From Nitrososphaerota archaeon (lineage in GTDB: Archaea > Thermoproteota > Nitrososphaeria > Nitrososphaerales > Gagatemarchaeaceae): DNA of 7,415 nucleotides. Location: contig PLCG01000047.1 of NCBI GenBank assembly GCA_003135575.1, positions 31,366-38,780 of the forward strand, given 5' to 3'. Below, one piece after another: positions 1 to 6,120 of the stretch (the stretch's first letter is position 1; each line of letters starts with the position of its first letter). Both the position numbers and the translations under genes were made by a program. The notes beneath the pieces were generated by a model. That model was not told the DNA's origin. It saw only the letters and a list, made by a program, of their open reading frames with translations, and made no database searches.

Positions 1-2
1 GG

Positions 3-332
3 AAGAGGCTGACCGCGCATGGGGCCGCCATATTCATCTGGTTCCTCTTCACCTACGCGGGCAGCACCGCTGTGACCGCCCCCGTCTTGGCCGCGGCCAA
101 CCAATACCCGATTCTTTTGCCCTGGATATTCCTGAACCCCATAGAGGTTGCCAGACTGGTGGCGGTCATGCAGTTCCCAGTTGGCGTCCAAGACCTCGGC
201 TCGACCGGCGAAGCGCTACTCTACGTCTTCCACGGAGGCGCGCTCCTGGTGCTCTGGGTCACGATGGCGGTCTGGATAGCGCTCACGATGCTTGCCGCAT
301 TCTTCATCTTCGTTTTTCAGGACGTTCGCTGA
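3..332 (+). CDS. ABC-2/NosY-like membrane permease, C-terminal part (partial)
   Basis: This frame is open from the left edge of the window and closes at TGA 330-332, leaving 109 visible residues, so the true start lies upstream. A GTG at 72 is in frame, but the coding frame continues before it with hydrophobic sequence (IFIWFLFTYAG), so I treat the GTG as internal. The visible part has a hydrophobic segment near residues 8-24, then an amphipathic stretch with NPIEVARLVAVM, then a long hydrophobic helix at about residues 78-106 ending in FQDVR. The 'NP-(I/V)-(E/D)-x-x-R' stretch followed by a last helix is typical of the C-terminal end of ABC-2 family permeases of the NosY type, which work with a separate ATPase in export or in maturation of extracytoplasmic proteins. 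The ATPase partner is not in view. Any polytopic membrane protein with a similar end is possible; the family call is moderate. Confidence 0.6.
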   Translation, partial: KRLTAHGAAIFIWFLFTYAGSTAVTAPVLAAANQYPILLPWIFLNPIEVARLVAVMQFPVGVQDLGSTGEALLYVFHGGALLVLWVTMAVWIALTMLAAFFIFVFQDVR

Positions 333-340
333 TAGTAGAA

Positions 341-394
341 CATTTCTGGTTTAATTATATCAATTGTTATATTCCTGTGCGTAGGCTTATTAAT
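341..394 (+). promoter_or_regulatory. TATA-like promoter region of the quinoprotein gene (leaderless)
   Basis: The short gap before the quinoprotein gene is strongly AT-rich compared with its surroundings. The element TTATTAAT at 387-394 is centred about 27 bases before ATG 418, which is the expected spacing of an archaeal TATA box when transcription starts at or next to the start codon. No purine-rich ribosome-binding sequence precedes the ATG, which agrees with a leaderless mRNA. A second AT-rich patch, TTAATTATAT at 351-360, could be an alternative TATA box giving a leader of about 35 bases, or the T-rich 3' end of the upstream permease transcript. Confidence 0.55.
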
Positions 395-417
395 CGGACA
401 TTCCCATCAGCCTGGCA

Positions 418-2835
418 ATGTTAATGCGACAGAAAGCAACAATTCTCTCAATGCTATCAGTCCTGGTCGTGTCCGGGCTATCGGGAGCATTCTCGATCGC
501 TCCGGCAGCGGCCGCAACTCCAGCCTCAACCGCTGGGGCTAACTGGCCATACGTCAACGGGAACATCGCTGCAACGAACTGGTCCAACCAAACGCAACTG
601 AACTCCGCAAACGCGGCGAACATGGGCGTGCAATGGGTGGTCCCGTTCCCCAACGTCGACTTGACGTGGCAGCAAGCCCCCGGGGCAAAATGGACGGTAG
701 AGCCCGGCTCATCCGCACCTCCACTCATCGTCAACGGGATAGTCTACGTCGTCAGTGACCAAGGAACCGTCTACGCGTTGAACGCGAAGGATGGCTCAAT
801 CCTTTGGTCCAACTCGGTGACCTTGAACTACACGACGACCCTGAAGACAGTCCCGATATTCGAGACCCAGATCGCGAGTGGGGCGTTGCACGCATGCTCA
901 GCGAATCAACGAAACAACACATGCATCTTTGCGTCAGCTTCTCCAGTCATGCACAGGCACGGGATCAATGACGTCAACGGCGTCATCCATGTCACCGGCT
1001 TTGCATGTGAGCTGTTCGGATTCAACGCGACGACAGGTGCAATTGCATACCACATCACCCACGTCTGTGTTAACGTCCCCGGGAACCCGGTGGGCGCATA
1101 TCCTGCAACCTACACTTCAGACCCACCCATGATCTGGAACGGGCCTAACGGTCCGATTCTGGTATACGTCATGGGCGCGTACACCAACTCAGACGGCAGG
1201 TCCTTCCTAGTCGGATACAACTACAACGCGGTCCTCAAGGCAGGTGCAGCCGGCTACGATGGAGCCTGCGCTGCATCGGCCGTAAACCAAGCATACACCG
1301 ACAACGTCAACCTGACATGCCCGCCGAATGTGGCTGGCCAGGGACCTCTGTGGCAGGTTATGTTCAACCCGCCCAACAAGGGTGACGCCAACTGGGACAA
1401 CGAGCAATGCAGCATCGGGATGGTCTTCGACTATCCTGCCTGGAGGACAAACGGTACTCTGGGAAGACCATGCACATCTCTCCCGCAGTCAGTTCTGATG
1501 AACGACTGGGGCGTTCCTAAGGGCGTTGACGCGACAGTCTCCACGACTTGGGGACAGTATGTCATCGACAATGCGACCGGCATCGTCTACGTTGGCACGG
1601 GTGAAGAAAGCCCCTATCCATACTACGATACCTCAATCAGACCTGGACTCAACCTCTATGGGTCAGCACTAATGGCCATCAACATGGCAACAGGCAAGTT
1701 GGTCTGGTGGTACCAGATGGACCCGCACGATGTCAGTGACTGGGACGCCTCATGGGCCCCAATCCTCGGCACCGCCGCAGGCCAGCCAGCGGTCTTCAAG
1801 GCTACCAAGTTGGGCGTCCTCTTCGCCTTCAACAGGGCGACAGGTAAACCAATCTGGGTCATGGAGAACCCGGCAGACGTCTACGGAAAGTGTACCCCCA
1901 GCTCGAACCCACCCGCCAGCATGAACGGACTCTGGGCGAACGGCAACTCGATGACCGCAAAGCCCCAGGCCTCATACACGACCTACGGCAAATACGCCGA
2001 TGTCTCGTGCATGTCGCTAGGCAGCCCGCTCAACGCGAACTGGCTCATACACCCGTACCCAACCTACCCTGATGTCAACGGGACATACGTTGCCTTGCCG
2101 GCAGCTACAGGCTCGCTAGAATCGGATGTGACTTACGACGGGCACTTAATCTACGGAGCGTGGATGAACCAACCAGGTTCGACCACCAGGATGAACCCGA
2201 AGACACAGACGACCACGAACGTCGGGGCAGTCAATAACCCGATCAACGTGACCCTAACAGCCCTCAGCGCGGACACAGGCAAGATAGTCTGGACCCACTT
2301 CTACAACAACTTCCTCTTCCGGGGAGGCATGACCGTTACCAACGGCATGATCATAATGCCCGGAGGAGACGGCAACATCCACTTCCTCAACACCACAAAC
2401 GGGAACGAGATCGCCACGCTTCACGTGGGAGCCTCGCTCTTCGTGCAGCCAACGCTCGGCCTAACATCCGACGGCTCGCTCAGAATGATCACCATCTTTG
2501 GTGGTGGTCGCTGGTCGGCAGCCGGGTCGCTCGGCGGAGGAGCTCAGGTGCCCGGAGGAGTCATGGCATGGTCACTCCCACTAGGAGGAGCTGGAGGACC
2601 GTCCACGACAACCGTCACAACCACTAAGACAGGCTCAGGGTCAACAGCAACAGCAACAGCAACAGCAACATCAACAGCAACAGCAACATCCACAACCACA
2701 ATGATATCTACAATCACAGGAACGGGCGTTACCGGCATCGACCCCACGACGTTCTACGCCGTGGCAGGGATAGCCGTAATCGCCATCATAGCGACGGGCG
2801 CACTCGCGGTAACGCGAAGAAAGCCCACACCATAG
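418..2835 (+). CDS. Secreted, membrane-anchored PQQ (quinoprotein) dehydrogenase-like beta-propeller
   Basis: 805 residues. Order: signal peptide (about 1-33, ending in an Ala-rich cleavage region); beta-propeller (about 40-722) with quinoprotein repeats such as VYALNAKDGSILW (118-130), LMAINMATGKLVW (418-430) and LFAFNRATGKPIW (468-480); Thr/Ser/Ala stalk (about 729-770); helix at about 779-799; basic tail RRK. By eye it follows the methanol/alcohol dehydrogenase family (PQQ-dependent oxidation of alcohols or sugars outside the membrane). STTWG (375-379) matches the PQQ-stacking Thr-x-Trp. GTGEESP (393-399) matches the GTGNPxP metal loop with Glu for Asn. HDVSDWD (437-443) matches HDxWDYD, so D441 would be the catalytic Asp and D443 the extra Asp of lanthanide enzymes. 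K464 sits where Arg or Lys is usual. There is no vicinal Cys-Cys and no CxxCH haem motif, so the electron acceptor must be a separate protein. Ten cysteines and eleven N-glycosylation sequons fit an exported glycoprotein. An ATG at 424 is an alternative start. Substrate unknown; a non-catalytic propeller is possible. Confidence 0.85.
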   Translation: MLMRQKATILSMLSVLVVSGLSGAFSIAPAAAATPASTAGANWPYVNGNIAATNWSNQTQLNSANAANMGVQWVVPFPNVDLTWQQAPGAKWTVEPGSSAPPLIVNGIVYVVSDQGTVYALNAKDGSILWSNSVTLNYTTTLKTVPIFETQIASGALHACSANQRNNTCIFASASPVMHRHGINDVNGVIHVTGFACELFGFNATTGAIAYHITHVCVNVPGNPVGAYPATYTSDPPMIWNGPNGPILVYVMGAYTNSDGRSFLVGYNYNAVLKAGAAGYDGACAASAVNQAYTDNVNLTCPPNVAGQGPLWQVMFNPPNKGDANWDNEQCSIGMVFDYPAWRTNGTLGRPCTSLPQSVLMNDWGVPKGVDATVSTTWGQYVIDNATGIVYVGTGEESPYPYYDTSIRPGLNLYGSALMAINMATGKLVWWYQMDPHDVSDWDASWAPILGTAAGQPAVFKATKLGVLFAFNRATGKPIWVMENPADVYGKCTPSSNPPASMNGLWANGNSMTAKPQASYTTYGKYADVSCMSLGSPLNANWLIHPYPTYPDVNGTYVALPAATGSLESDVTYDGHLIYGAWMNQPGSTTRMNPKTQTTTNVGAVNNPINVTLTALSADTGKIVWTHFYNNFLFRGGMTVTNGMIIMPGGDGNIHFLNTTNGNEIATLHVGASLFVQPTLGLTSDGSLRMITIFGGGRWSAAGSLGGGAQVPGGVMAWSLPLGGAGGPSTTTVTTTKTGSGSTATATATATSTATATSTTTMISTITGTGVTGIDPTTFYAVAGIAVIAIIATGALAVTRRKPTP
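2641..2688 (+). repeat. ACAGCA hexanucleotide microsatellite encoding a Thr-Ala stalk
   Basis: This is a tandem array of the two-codon unit ACA GCA, interrupted once by TCA, at the end of the quinoprotein gene (residues 742-757). It encodes alternating Thr-Ala in the stalk between the propeller and the membrane helix. Every Thr codon in it is ACA and every Ala codon is GCA, whereas the rest of the gene mixes Thr and Ala codons freely. This points to expansion by replication slippage. Because the unit is six bases, a change in copy number alters stalk length without breaking the frame. Confidence 0.9.
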
Positions 2836-2854
2836 TCTTTCAGAAGAGAATAGT

Positions 2855-2905
2855 CGGGTTCTCCTCGCGCGGAATCGCGGAGGAAACCCGCCCCCTTTCC
2901 TTTTC
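2855..2905 (+). terminator. Hairpin plus pyrimidine/T-rich tract after the quinoprotein gene
   Basis: Twenty bases after the quinoprotein stop, 2855-2870 can pair with 2877-2890. The arms are CGGGTT, TCCTC and CGC against GCG, GAGGA and AACCCG, with single-base bulges at 2861 and 2867 and a six-base loop (2871-2876). This gives a stem of about 14 base pairs. It is followed by a pyrimidine-rich stretch with short T runs (2891-2905). The position fits transcription termination of the plus-strand gene. The reverse complement is followed by a pyrimidine-rich run too, so the hairpin may also act on the convergent binding-protein transcript. Confidence 0.6.
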
Positions 2906-2999
2906 AAGAATCTCAGAGGCGGTACTTTTCTGCGATGGCCAACGCATCAAGGGACGCTTTTGGCGAACGCCGAAGAGTCAGACCGGTGAAAGGCCGAGC
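2906..2999. other. Intergenic spacer between convergent genes
   Basis: This is the remainder of the 164-base gap between the two convergent genes. I see no ORF or promoter here. A small imperfect hairpin centred on GGCGAACGCC (2962-2971) lies just past the binding-protein stop. It is not followed by a T run on the minus strand, so I do not call it a terminator. Confidence 0.4.
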
Positions 3000-4478
3000 T
3001 CAGAAGGCGTAGCTGTTTGACTGGAGCTGGGCCTGGGCTGCGTCGAGCGCGGCTTGGGCGGATGAGACTCCTGTGTAGCAGTTGAAGACCTGCTTCGCGA
3101 TCACGTCTGCCGCGTCGCTCGAACCCTTGAAAGGAACCGTGAATGCTATCTGCCCCGACGCGAGGATCTGTTGCGAGATGCGCACAGGGTCGTAGGCGGG
3201 GGTTGCAATTAGGTTCTGCACGAAAGATGAGTTCGTGGCTGATTTTCGGCTCGGGACGTACCTAGCCAGGTTGTCAGCAACTAGCATCATCTGGGTGCCC
3301 GTCGCCGTGGCCCACTGGAGCCAGAGCCAAGCGGCTTGCGGGTTCCGCGAGAACTTCGAGATGCCTAACCCATCACCTATGTAGCTCGAGAAGGACCCGG
3401 CGGGACCCGACGGATTCGGGCTGTAGGCAATCTGCCCGACCTCGATGGACCTCAGAGGGTCGTTGATGAGCACTGCGAAGTCCTCGAACGTGATCGCGTT
3501 TGCCGCTTGGCCGTGCGCCATGGCTGCGACGCAGTCCTCCCACGTGTATGTGGCTGACGAACGAATCGTGTATGGGAAGAACCTAGCAAAATTTTCTAAA
3601 GCTTGGACGTTCTTGCTGCTGTTGACGGTCGGAGTAATGCTGCTGCCGTTGATATCCCAAAGTCGGCCGCCGAAGCTGTAGAGGTGGTTATAGAATTCGT
3701 GGAAAATCGGGGTGGTTATGGATGCCTGACTCACGCAGCCGGCGATGTTCGTCGAAGAACCTATTGCCTGCACATTGCTGTAGTAGTCATCCCAGGTCAC
3801 GGGCTGAGATAGCCCCACGCTCTTGTAGACATCCGTCCGGTAGAATCGGATCATGAGGGGCGTGTTGAATGGAAAACAAAAGACCTGGCCTGACGGCGTG
3901 GGCGCGTCCGGGAGCACAGGCGGATAGCTCCCTATGAGGTTCATTGGCGTCTTCTCAAAGTCGTCGAGCGTGAACCCCGGATAGGTGAGGTCCGGATACA
4001 TTTGAGCGAGCTTCATCGGAGGGATCAGGTAGTCCTTGAACGTGGGGATGTCCAAAGAGTCAAAATCGATGACATCTATTGCGGGCGAAGAGGTCTGGAC
4101 CGCGAGCCTGGTCTTCTCTAGGTTGAGGATGTAGGGCTCGAGGTCGTATTGAGAGTTTATCCCCGACGCCGCGAAGAAGTCGACGTCAAGCCTCTGCACC
4201 GCCCGGTAGTCTGGCTCGTTCTGGAGGTTGATCGCAACCTTAGTCCCTCTGTATTTCCCTGAGACTGACTGCAGCCACTTGAGAAAGTCCTTGTATTCGG
4301 TGGGAATGTTCGGGTCAGAGTAACGAGCAGCCAGTCCCGGACCTGTCGTGGTGGTCGAACCGGTCTGGGTCCCTGGATTCGAAATCCCGCCAGGACCGAG
4401 GGTAACGTAAGCCGCGGCGGCAGCCACGGCGCCGGCCCCTAGAATCGCACCCGTCTTCAGAAAGTCTCGCCTTTTCAT
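3000..4478 (-). CDS. Tat-exported ABC transporter solute-binding protein, family 1 (sugar type)
   Basis: 492 residues, a usual length for family 1 (COG1653) binding proteins. It starts at ATG 4476-4478 with MKRRDFLK, a clear twin-arginine motif (R3, R4), then an Ala/Gly-rich hydrophobic core (about 9-27). A Thr/Ser/Gly-rich linker (about 35-50) leads into the two-lobed binding domain (about 55-492). Typical stretches are FCFPFNTPLMIRFYRTDVYKS (200-220), with the lobe-one strand and a new helix, PVTWDDYYSNVQAI (226-239), and the conserved ending of lobe two, GDGLGISKFSRNPQAAWLWL (368-387). No lipobox Cys follows the signal core, so it is either free or held by an uncleaved Tat signal anchor. 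It should hand a carbohydrate or polyol to the permeases encoded at 6217-7415, from which it is separated by two other genes. The ligand cannot be told from sequence. An SD-like AGGTGG lies four bases before the start (4483-4488). Confidence 0.92.
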   Translation of the reverse strand: MKRRDFLKTGAILGAGAVAAAAAYVTLGPGGISNPGTQTGSTTTTGPGLAARYSDPNIPTEYKDFLKWLQSVSGKYRGTKVAINLQNEPDYRAVQRLDVDFFAASGINSQYDLEPYILNLEKTRLAVQTSSPAIDVIDFDSLDIPTFKDYLIPPMKLAQMYPDLTYPGFTLDDFEKTPMNLIGSYPPVLPDAPTPSGQVFCFPFNTPLMIRFYRTDVYKSVGLSQPVTWDDYYSNVQAIGSSTNIAGCVSQASITTPIFHEFYNHLYSFGGRLWDINGSSITPTVNSSKNVQALENFARFFPYTIRSSATYTWEDCVAAMAHGQAANAITFEDFAVLINDPLRSIEVGQIAYSPNPSGPAGSFSSYIGDGLGISKFSRNPQAAWLWLQWATATGTQMMLVADNLARYVPSRKSATNSSFVQNLIATPAYDPVRISQQILASGQIAFTVPFKGSSDAADVIAKQVFNCYTGVSSAQAALDAAQAQLQSNSYAF

Positions 4479-4482
4479 GCTG

Positions 4483-4488
4483 CCACCT
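4483..4488 (-). promoter_or_regulatory. Ribosome-binding site of the solute-binding protein gene
   Basis: On the minus strand AGGTGG precedes ATG 4478 by four bases. It partly matches the archaeal anti-Shine-Dalgarno complement GGAGGTGA. This supports the chosen start and a mRNA with a leader, unlike the apparently leaderless quinoprotein gene. Confidence 0.45.
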
Positions 4489-4517
4489 GACTGTGAAGTG
4501 GGAAAGTCACGATATTC

Positions 4518-4530
4518 GAACCAGTGGTTC
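4518..4530. promoter_or_regulatory. Inverted repeat GAACC-N3-GGTTC in the binding-protein 5' region, operator candidate
   Basis: A perfect 5-3-5 inverted repeat, GAACC AGT GGTTC, lies between the predicted TATA box (4558-4568) and the binding-protein start. It sits close to the expected transcription start near 4536. A third GAACC copy occurs at 4551-4555, beside the TATA box. The size and position fit a site for a dimeric repressor, for example a sugar-responsive regulator of the TrmB type whose known sites have a similar short split palindrome. The regulator assignment is inference only. Confidence 0.4.
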
Positions 4531-4557
4531 CTGAGAAGGCACAGAATGCTGAACCGG

Positions 4558-4568
4558 TATAAGTTTTC
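4558..4568 (-). promoter_or_regulatory. TATA-like element for the solute-binding protein gene
   Basis: On the minus strand this reads GGAAAACTTATACC, an A/T-rich element in GC-richer surroundings. Transcription would begin about 25 bases downstream, near 4536, leaving a leader of about 58 bases that contains the inverted repeat and the SD-like site. Confidence 0.45.
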
Positions 4569-4820
4569 CCTCTGTCATTTTTGAATTCGCCCGGAACAAG
4601 GCCCCATCGACGGCCATGCCAACATGATACGGCCAAGAACTTCAAGAATGGTCTGCTGAAGCGAGTTAGTGCGTCGGGCGCTTGGGTTCATATTTCTCGT
4701 GGCGAACGCGGTATACAGTTGACAGGATTCTCAGATGGATTTCTAAGATTGATAGCACTCAGGCTGCATTTGCCTTCAGAATCTTCACAAGGCGGCGATG
4801 CAAACAAAGGTTCTAATACG
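4569..4820. other. Divergent intergenic region without a convincing gene
   Basis: This is the middle of the 376-base region between the divergent genes at 4478 and 4855. A short plus-strand reading frame crosses it (4581-4835), but its translation has no domain-like composition, no promoter spacing and no start signal, so I do not call it. I see no tRNA or snoRNA-like boxes. The only structure I find is the imperfect inverted repeat near 4765-4802, listed separately. Confidence 0.4.
4765..4802. repeat. Imperfect inverted repeat upstream of the Cys-rich protein gene
   Basis: The arms TGCAT (4765-4769) and GCCTT (4772-4776) match AAGGC (4789-4793) and ATGCA (4798-4802) as reverse complements. 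They are separated by unequal internal spacers and a 12-base centre. The repeat ends about 20 bases before the predicted TATA box of the downstream gene, so it could bind a regulator. The match is short and may be chance. Confidence 0.3.
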
Positions 4821-4828
4821 ACTATAAC
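4821..4828 (+). promoter_or_regulatory. TATA-like element for the Cys-rich protein gene
   Basis: ACTATAAC lies with its centre about 30 bases before GTG 4855. No ribosome-binding sequence follows, so a leaderless or nearly leaderless transcript is likely. This spacing also supports GTG 4855 as the start; the only ATG nearby (4838) is out of frame and hits a stop within a few codons. Confidence 0.45.
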
Positions 4829-4854
4829 GCCTTGATAATGGAAGTAGAGCGAAC

Positions 4855-5313
4855 GTGAGAAGAACTGCAGCGATTAATAGGGTCTCCGTCATAGGGCTCA
4901 CCTTGATCTTGGTTGCGGCTGGAGGAGTGGGAGTCTACTACTATACCTCCGCAGCCACCCCAGTAGGGAACGCGGCTACGACCAGCGTATCTGTTGGGCA
5001 GATCAGGGTGATATCTAACCAGGCATCCGACGGCTTTCTCACGGTCGTCTTCAATGGAACGAACTACCAGGTGGCGGCCAAGCAATCTAACGCACCGTCG
5101 TTCTCCTGCCCGGTGGGGTCCGACCCTAGCCTTTGTACGGTGCTACAGGCAACGTGCGGGAACGGTGTCGGCGTCGCCCAGGAGCCGTGGAAGAACTGCG
5201 CCAACTGCGCGTTCGACGCGGGTTGCGCCGGTCAGCAGAGCTGCGACCCATACACCCACCAATGCTCCGCGTTGGTTGGCGCCTGCCAAGTCGCCGTATT
5301 CGGCGGACAGTAG
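4855..5313 (+). CDS. Small exported or signal-anchored Cys-rich protein, unknown function
   Basis: 152 residues from GTG 4855. The frame is closed by TAA at 4825-4827, and no other ATG, GTG or TTG lies between, so this start is forced unless internal. The N-terminus MRRTAAINR is basic and is followed by one hydrophobic helix (about 10-30, ending in VYYY), a signal peptide or signal anchor. A short region with few special features (about 40-80) follows. Then nine cysteines fall within 60 residues (85, 94, 101, 115, 118, 124, 130, 137, 144). The block CGNG...E...NCxxC.....C.....CDPYTHQC resembles the small 'CGNGVCE..E.C.NC..DC' disulfide modules found in many secreted surface proteins. It is a degenerate form: the Cys after the CGNGV start is missing. 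I do not recognise a defined family. It lies between the binding protein and the permeases of the importer, on the permease strand but not obviously co-transcribed. Confidence 0.7.
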   Translation: MRRTAAINRVSVIGLTLILVAAGGVGVYYYTSAATPVGNAATTSVSVGQIRVISNQASDGFLTVVFNGTNYQVAAKQSNAPSFSCPVGSDPSLCTVLQATCGNGVGVAQEPWKNCANCAFDAGCAGQQSCDPYTHQCSALVGACQVAVFGGQ

Positions 5314-5318
5314 CCGCC
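5302..5318 (+). terminator. Small hairpin over the stop codon of the Cys-rich protein gene
   Basis: GGCGG (5302-5306) and CCGCC (5314-5318) are perfect reverse complements around a seven-base loop that contains the TAG stop. A weak T-containing stretch follows, then TTTTT at 5354-5358. It may be part of the 3' end signal between the two convergent genes, but the stem is short. Confidence 0.3.
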
Positions 5319-5364
5319 ACAAATCCTTTACAGCACGCCTAATTCAAGCGCGATTTTTCCGTGC

Positions 5365-6063
5365 CTAGCCGGATGTCCCTGGACCGCCTCTCTTCCTTGT
5401 GAGCAGAGTAACTCCAACCAAGGCGATTACAACCGCGGAGCCCACTGCAACTGAGGTCAGCAAGTGGTTCCCGCTCAATGTGGAAAGCGCCGTGCTTACT
5501 GGCGGGGCTGCTATCTGCAGATGGTTTGTCACTAGCAAAGTCTTCCCGTCAGGCACGAGAGCAGGGAACTTGGGGTCGTTGTATTGCTCGTAGACTATCA
5601 GGTTCGCGTAGAGCGTGGCGTTCGTCGTCTGGCCCGGAGAAAGCCCGGCCTGCGATGCGGAAATGTCGACGGTCATGTTGAACGGACCCCATCGGCTTCC
5701 TTCGTAGGTGTAGCCTGTCCGGTTCACCTTCTGGGTGAGCACGGTCGCGGTCGGAGTATTGATGTTGATTGTCAGGATCTGCCTCTGGTCTACAATCTTC
5801 CATCCCGAGAGTTCGGTGATGTAGATGTAGAACGTCAAATTCGTCCTCACACCAGTCTGAATGATGGCTGGCGTCGTGTAGTAAAAGGAGTACTTACTCT
5901 CGTTGTTGTCGATGCGGTCTCCGAAGGTGTAGACGATGGGCCCTCCCGAGTCGGCGATCGCCTTGGGCAGAAATCCGAATGCCATCAGGCCGATGAAAAC
6001 ACAAACGGTGAGTTTCAGCTGCCTCGTGCCAAAAGTTAGATGATGTCTTTTGAATCGTCCCAA
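5365..6063 (-). CDS. Secreted protein with C-terminal membrane anchor, unknown function
   Basis: The frame is open to ATG 6180 (271 residues), but I prefer TTG 6061-6063 (232 residues). With the long form, 54 hydrophilic residues would precede the signal peptide; with TTG the n-region is a normal basic 16 residues, then LKLTVCVFIGLMAFGFLPKAIADS with a plausible cleavage after AIA. TTG starts are also used by both permease genes here. The mature part (about 160 residues) is rich in Thr, Asn, Tyr and alternating hydrophobic residues, suggesting an all-beta extracellular domain. It has five N-glycosylation sequons (NES, NLT, NRT, NMT, NAT) and no cysteine. The C-terminus has a helix (residues 240-261 of the long form) followed by TRKRGG, the same anchor layout as the quinoprotein. 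I do not recognise a family. It lies head to head with the permease genes and tail to tail with the Cys-rich gene, so a role as an envelope accessory to the importer is possible but unproven. Confidence 0.7.
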   Translation of the reverse strand: MGRFKRHHLTFGTRQLKLTVCVFIGLMAFGFLPKAIADSGGPIVYTFGDRIDNNESKYSFYYTTPAIIQTGVRTNLTFYIYITELSGWKIVDQRQILTININTPTATVLTQKVNRTGYTYEGSRWGPFNMTVDISASQAGLSPGQTTNATLYANLIVYEQYNDPKFPALVPDGKTLLVTNHLQIAAPPVSTALSTLSGNHLLTSVAVGSAVVIALVGVTLLTRKRGGPGTSG

Positions 6064-6106
6064 TTCGTTCTCAACAGGAGTATTCTTGCGAAGGGACCTC
6101 CGGTCG

Positions 6107-6120
6107 CATTTAGATAAGGA
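6107..6120. promoter_or_regulatory. AT-rich promoter element between divergent genes
   Basis: CATTTAGATAAGGA contains TTTAGATA (6109-6116) on the plus strand, one base from the archaeal TATA consensus. It would start a permease transcript near 6140 with a leader of about 77 bases. On the minus strand it reads TCCTTATCTAAATG and could start a transcript near 6087, shortly before TTG 6063. A further plus-strand candidate, CCATTTAACC at 6177-6186, lies closer to TTG 6217. I cannot choose between these. Confidence 0.35.

Noticed and set aside
390..734. Minus-strand frame over the start of the quinoprotein gene
   Set aside because: It lies antisense to the signal peptide and first propeller repeats and shows no motif of its own.
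1738..1746. Claim that the quinoprotein is definitely a lanthanide methanol dehydrogenase
   Set aside because: The Asp-x-Asp is only one marker. The vicinal Cys-Cys is absent and other ligands differ, so substrate and metal cannot be fixed from sequence.
2641..2691. Short tandem repeats considered as a CRISPR array
   Set aside because: The unit is six bases with no spacers and lies in frame inside a coding sequence.
2671..2907. Minus-strand frame with a Cys/Gly-rich C-terminus
   Set aside because: The Cys-rich string is only the antisense reading of the Thr-Ala microsatellite and crosses the terminator hairpin. It is a shadow of the quinoprotein gene.
2957..2975. Small hairpin near the 3' end of the binding-protein gene considered as its terminator
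   Set aside because: The stem is short and bulged, and no T run follows it on the minus strand.
4581..4835. Plus-strand reading frame of 84 codons in the divergent intergenic region
   Set aside because: It has no promoter or ribosome-binding site at a suitable distance, and its translation is low in structure, without a signal peptide or recognisable motif. It also overlaps the predicted promoter of the next gene.
5584..6039. Plus-strand frame of 151 codons antisense to the anchored protein gene
   Set aside because: The minus-strand frame has a clear signal peptide, sequons and a membrane anchor. The plus frame is Arg/Val-rich without features, as expected for an antisense shadow.
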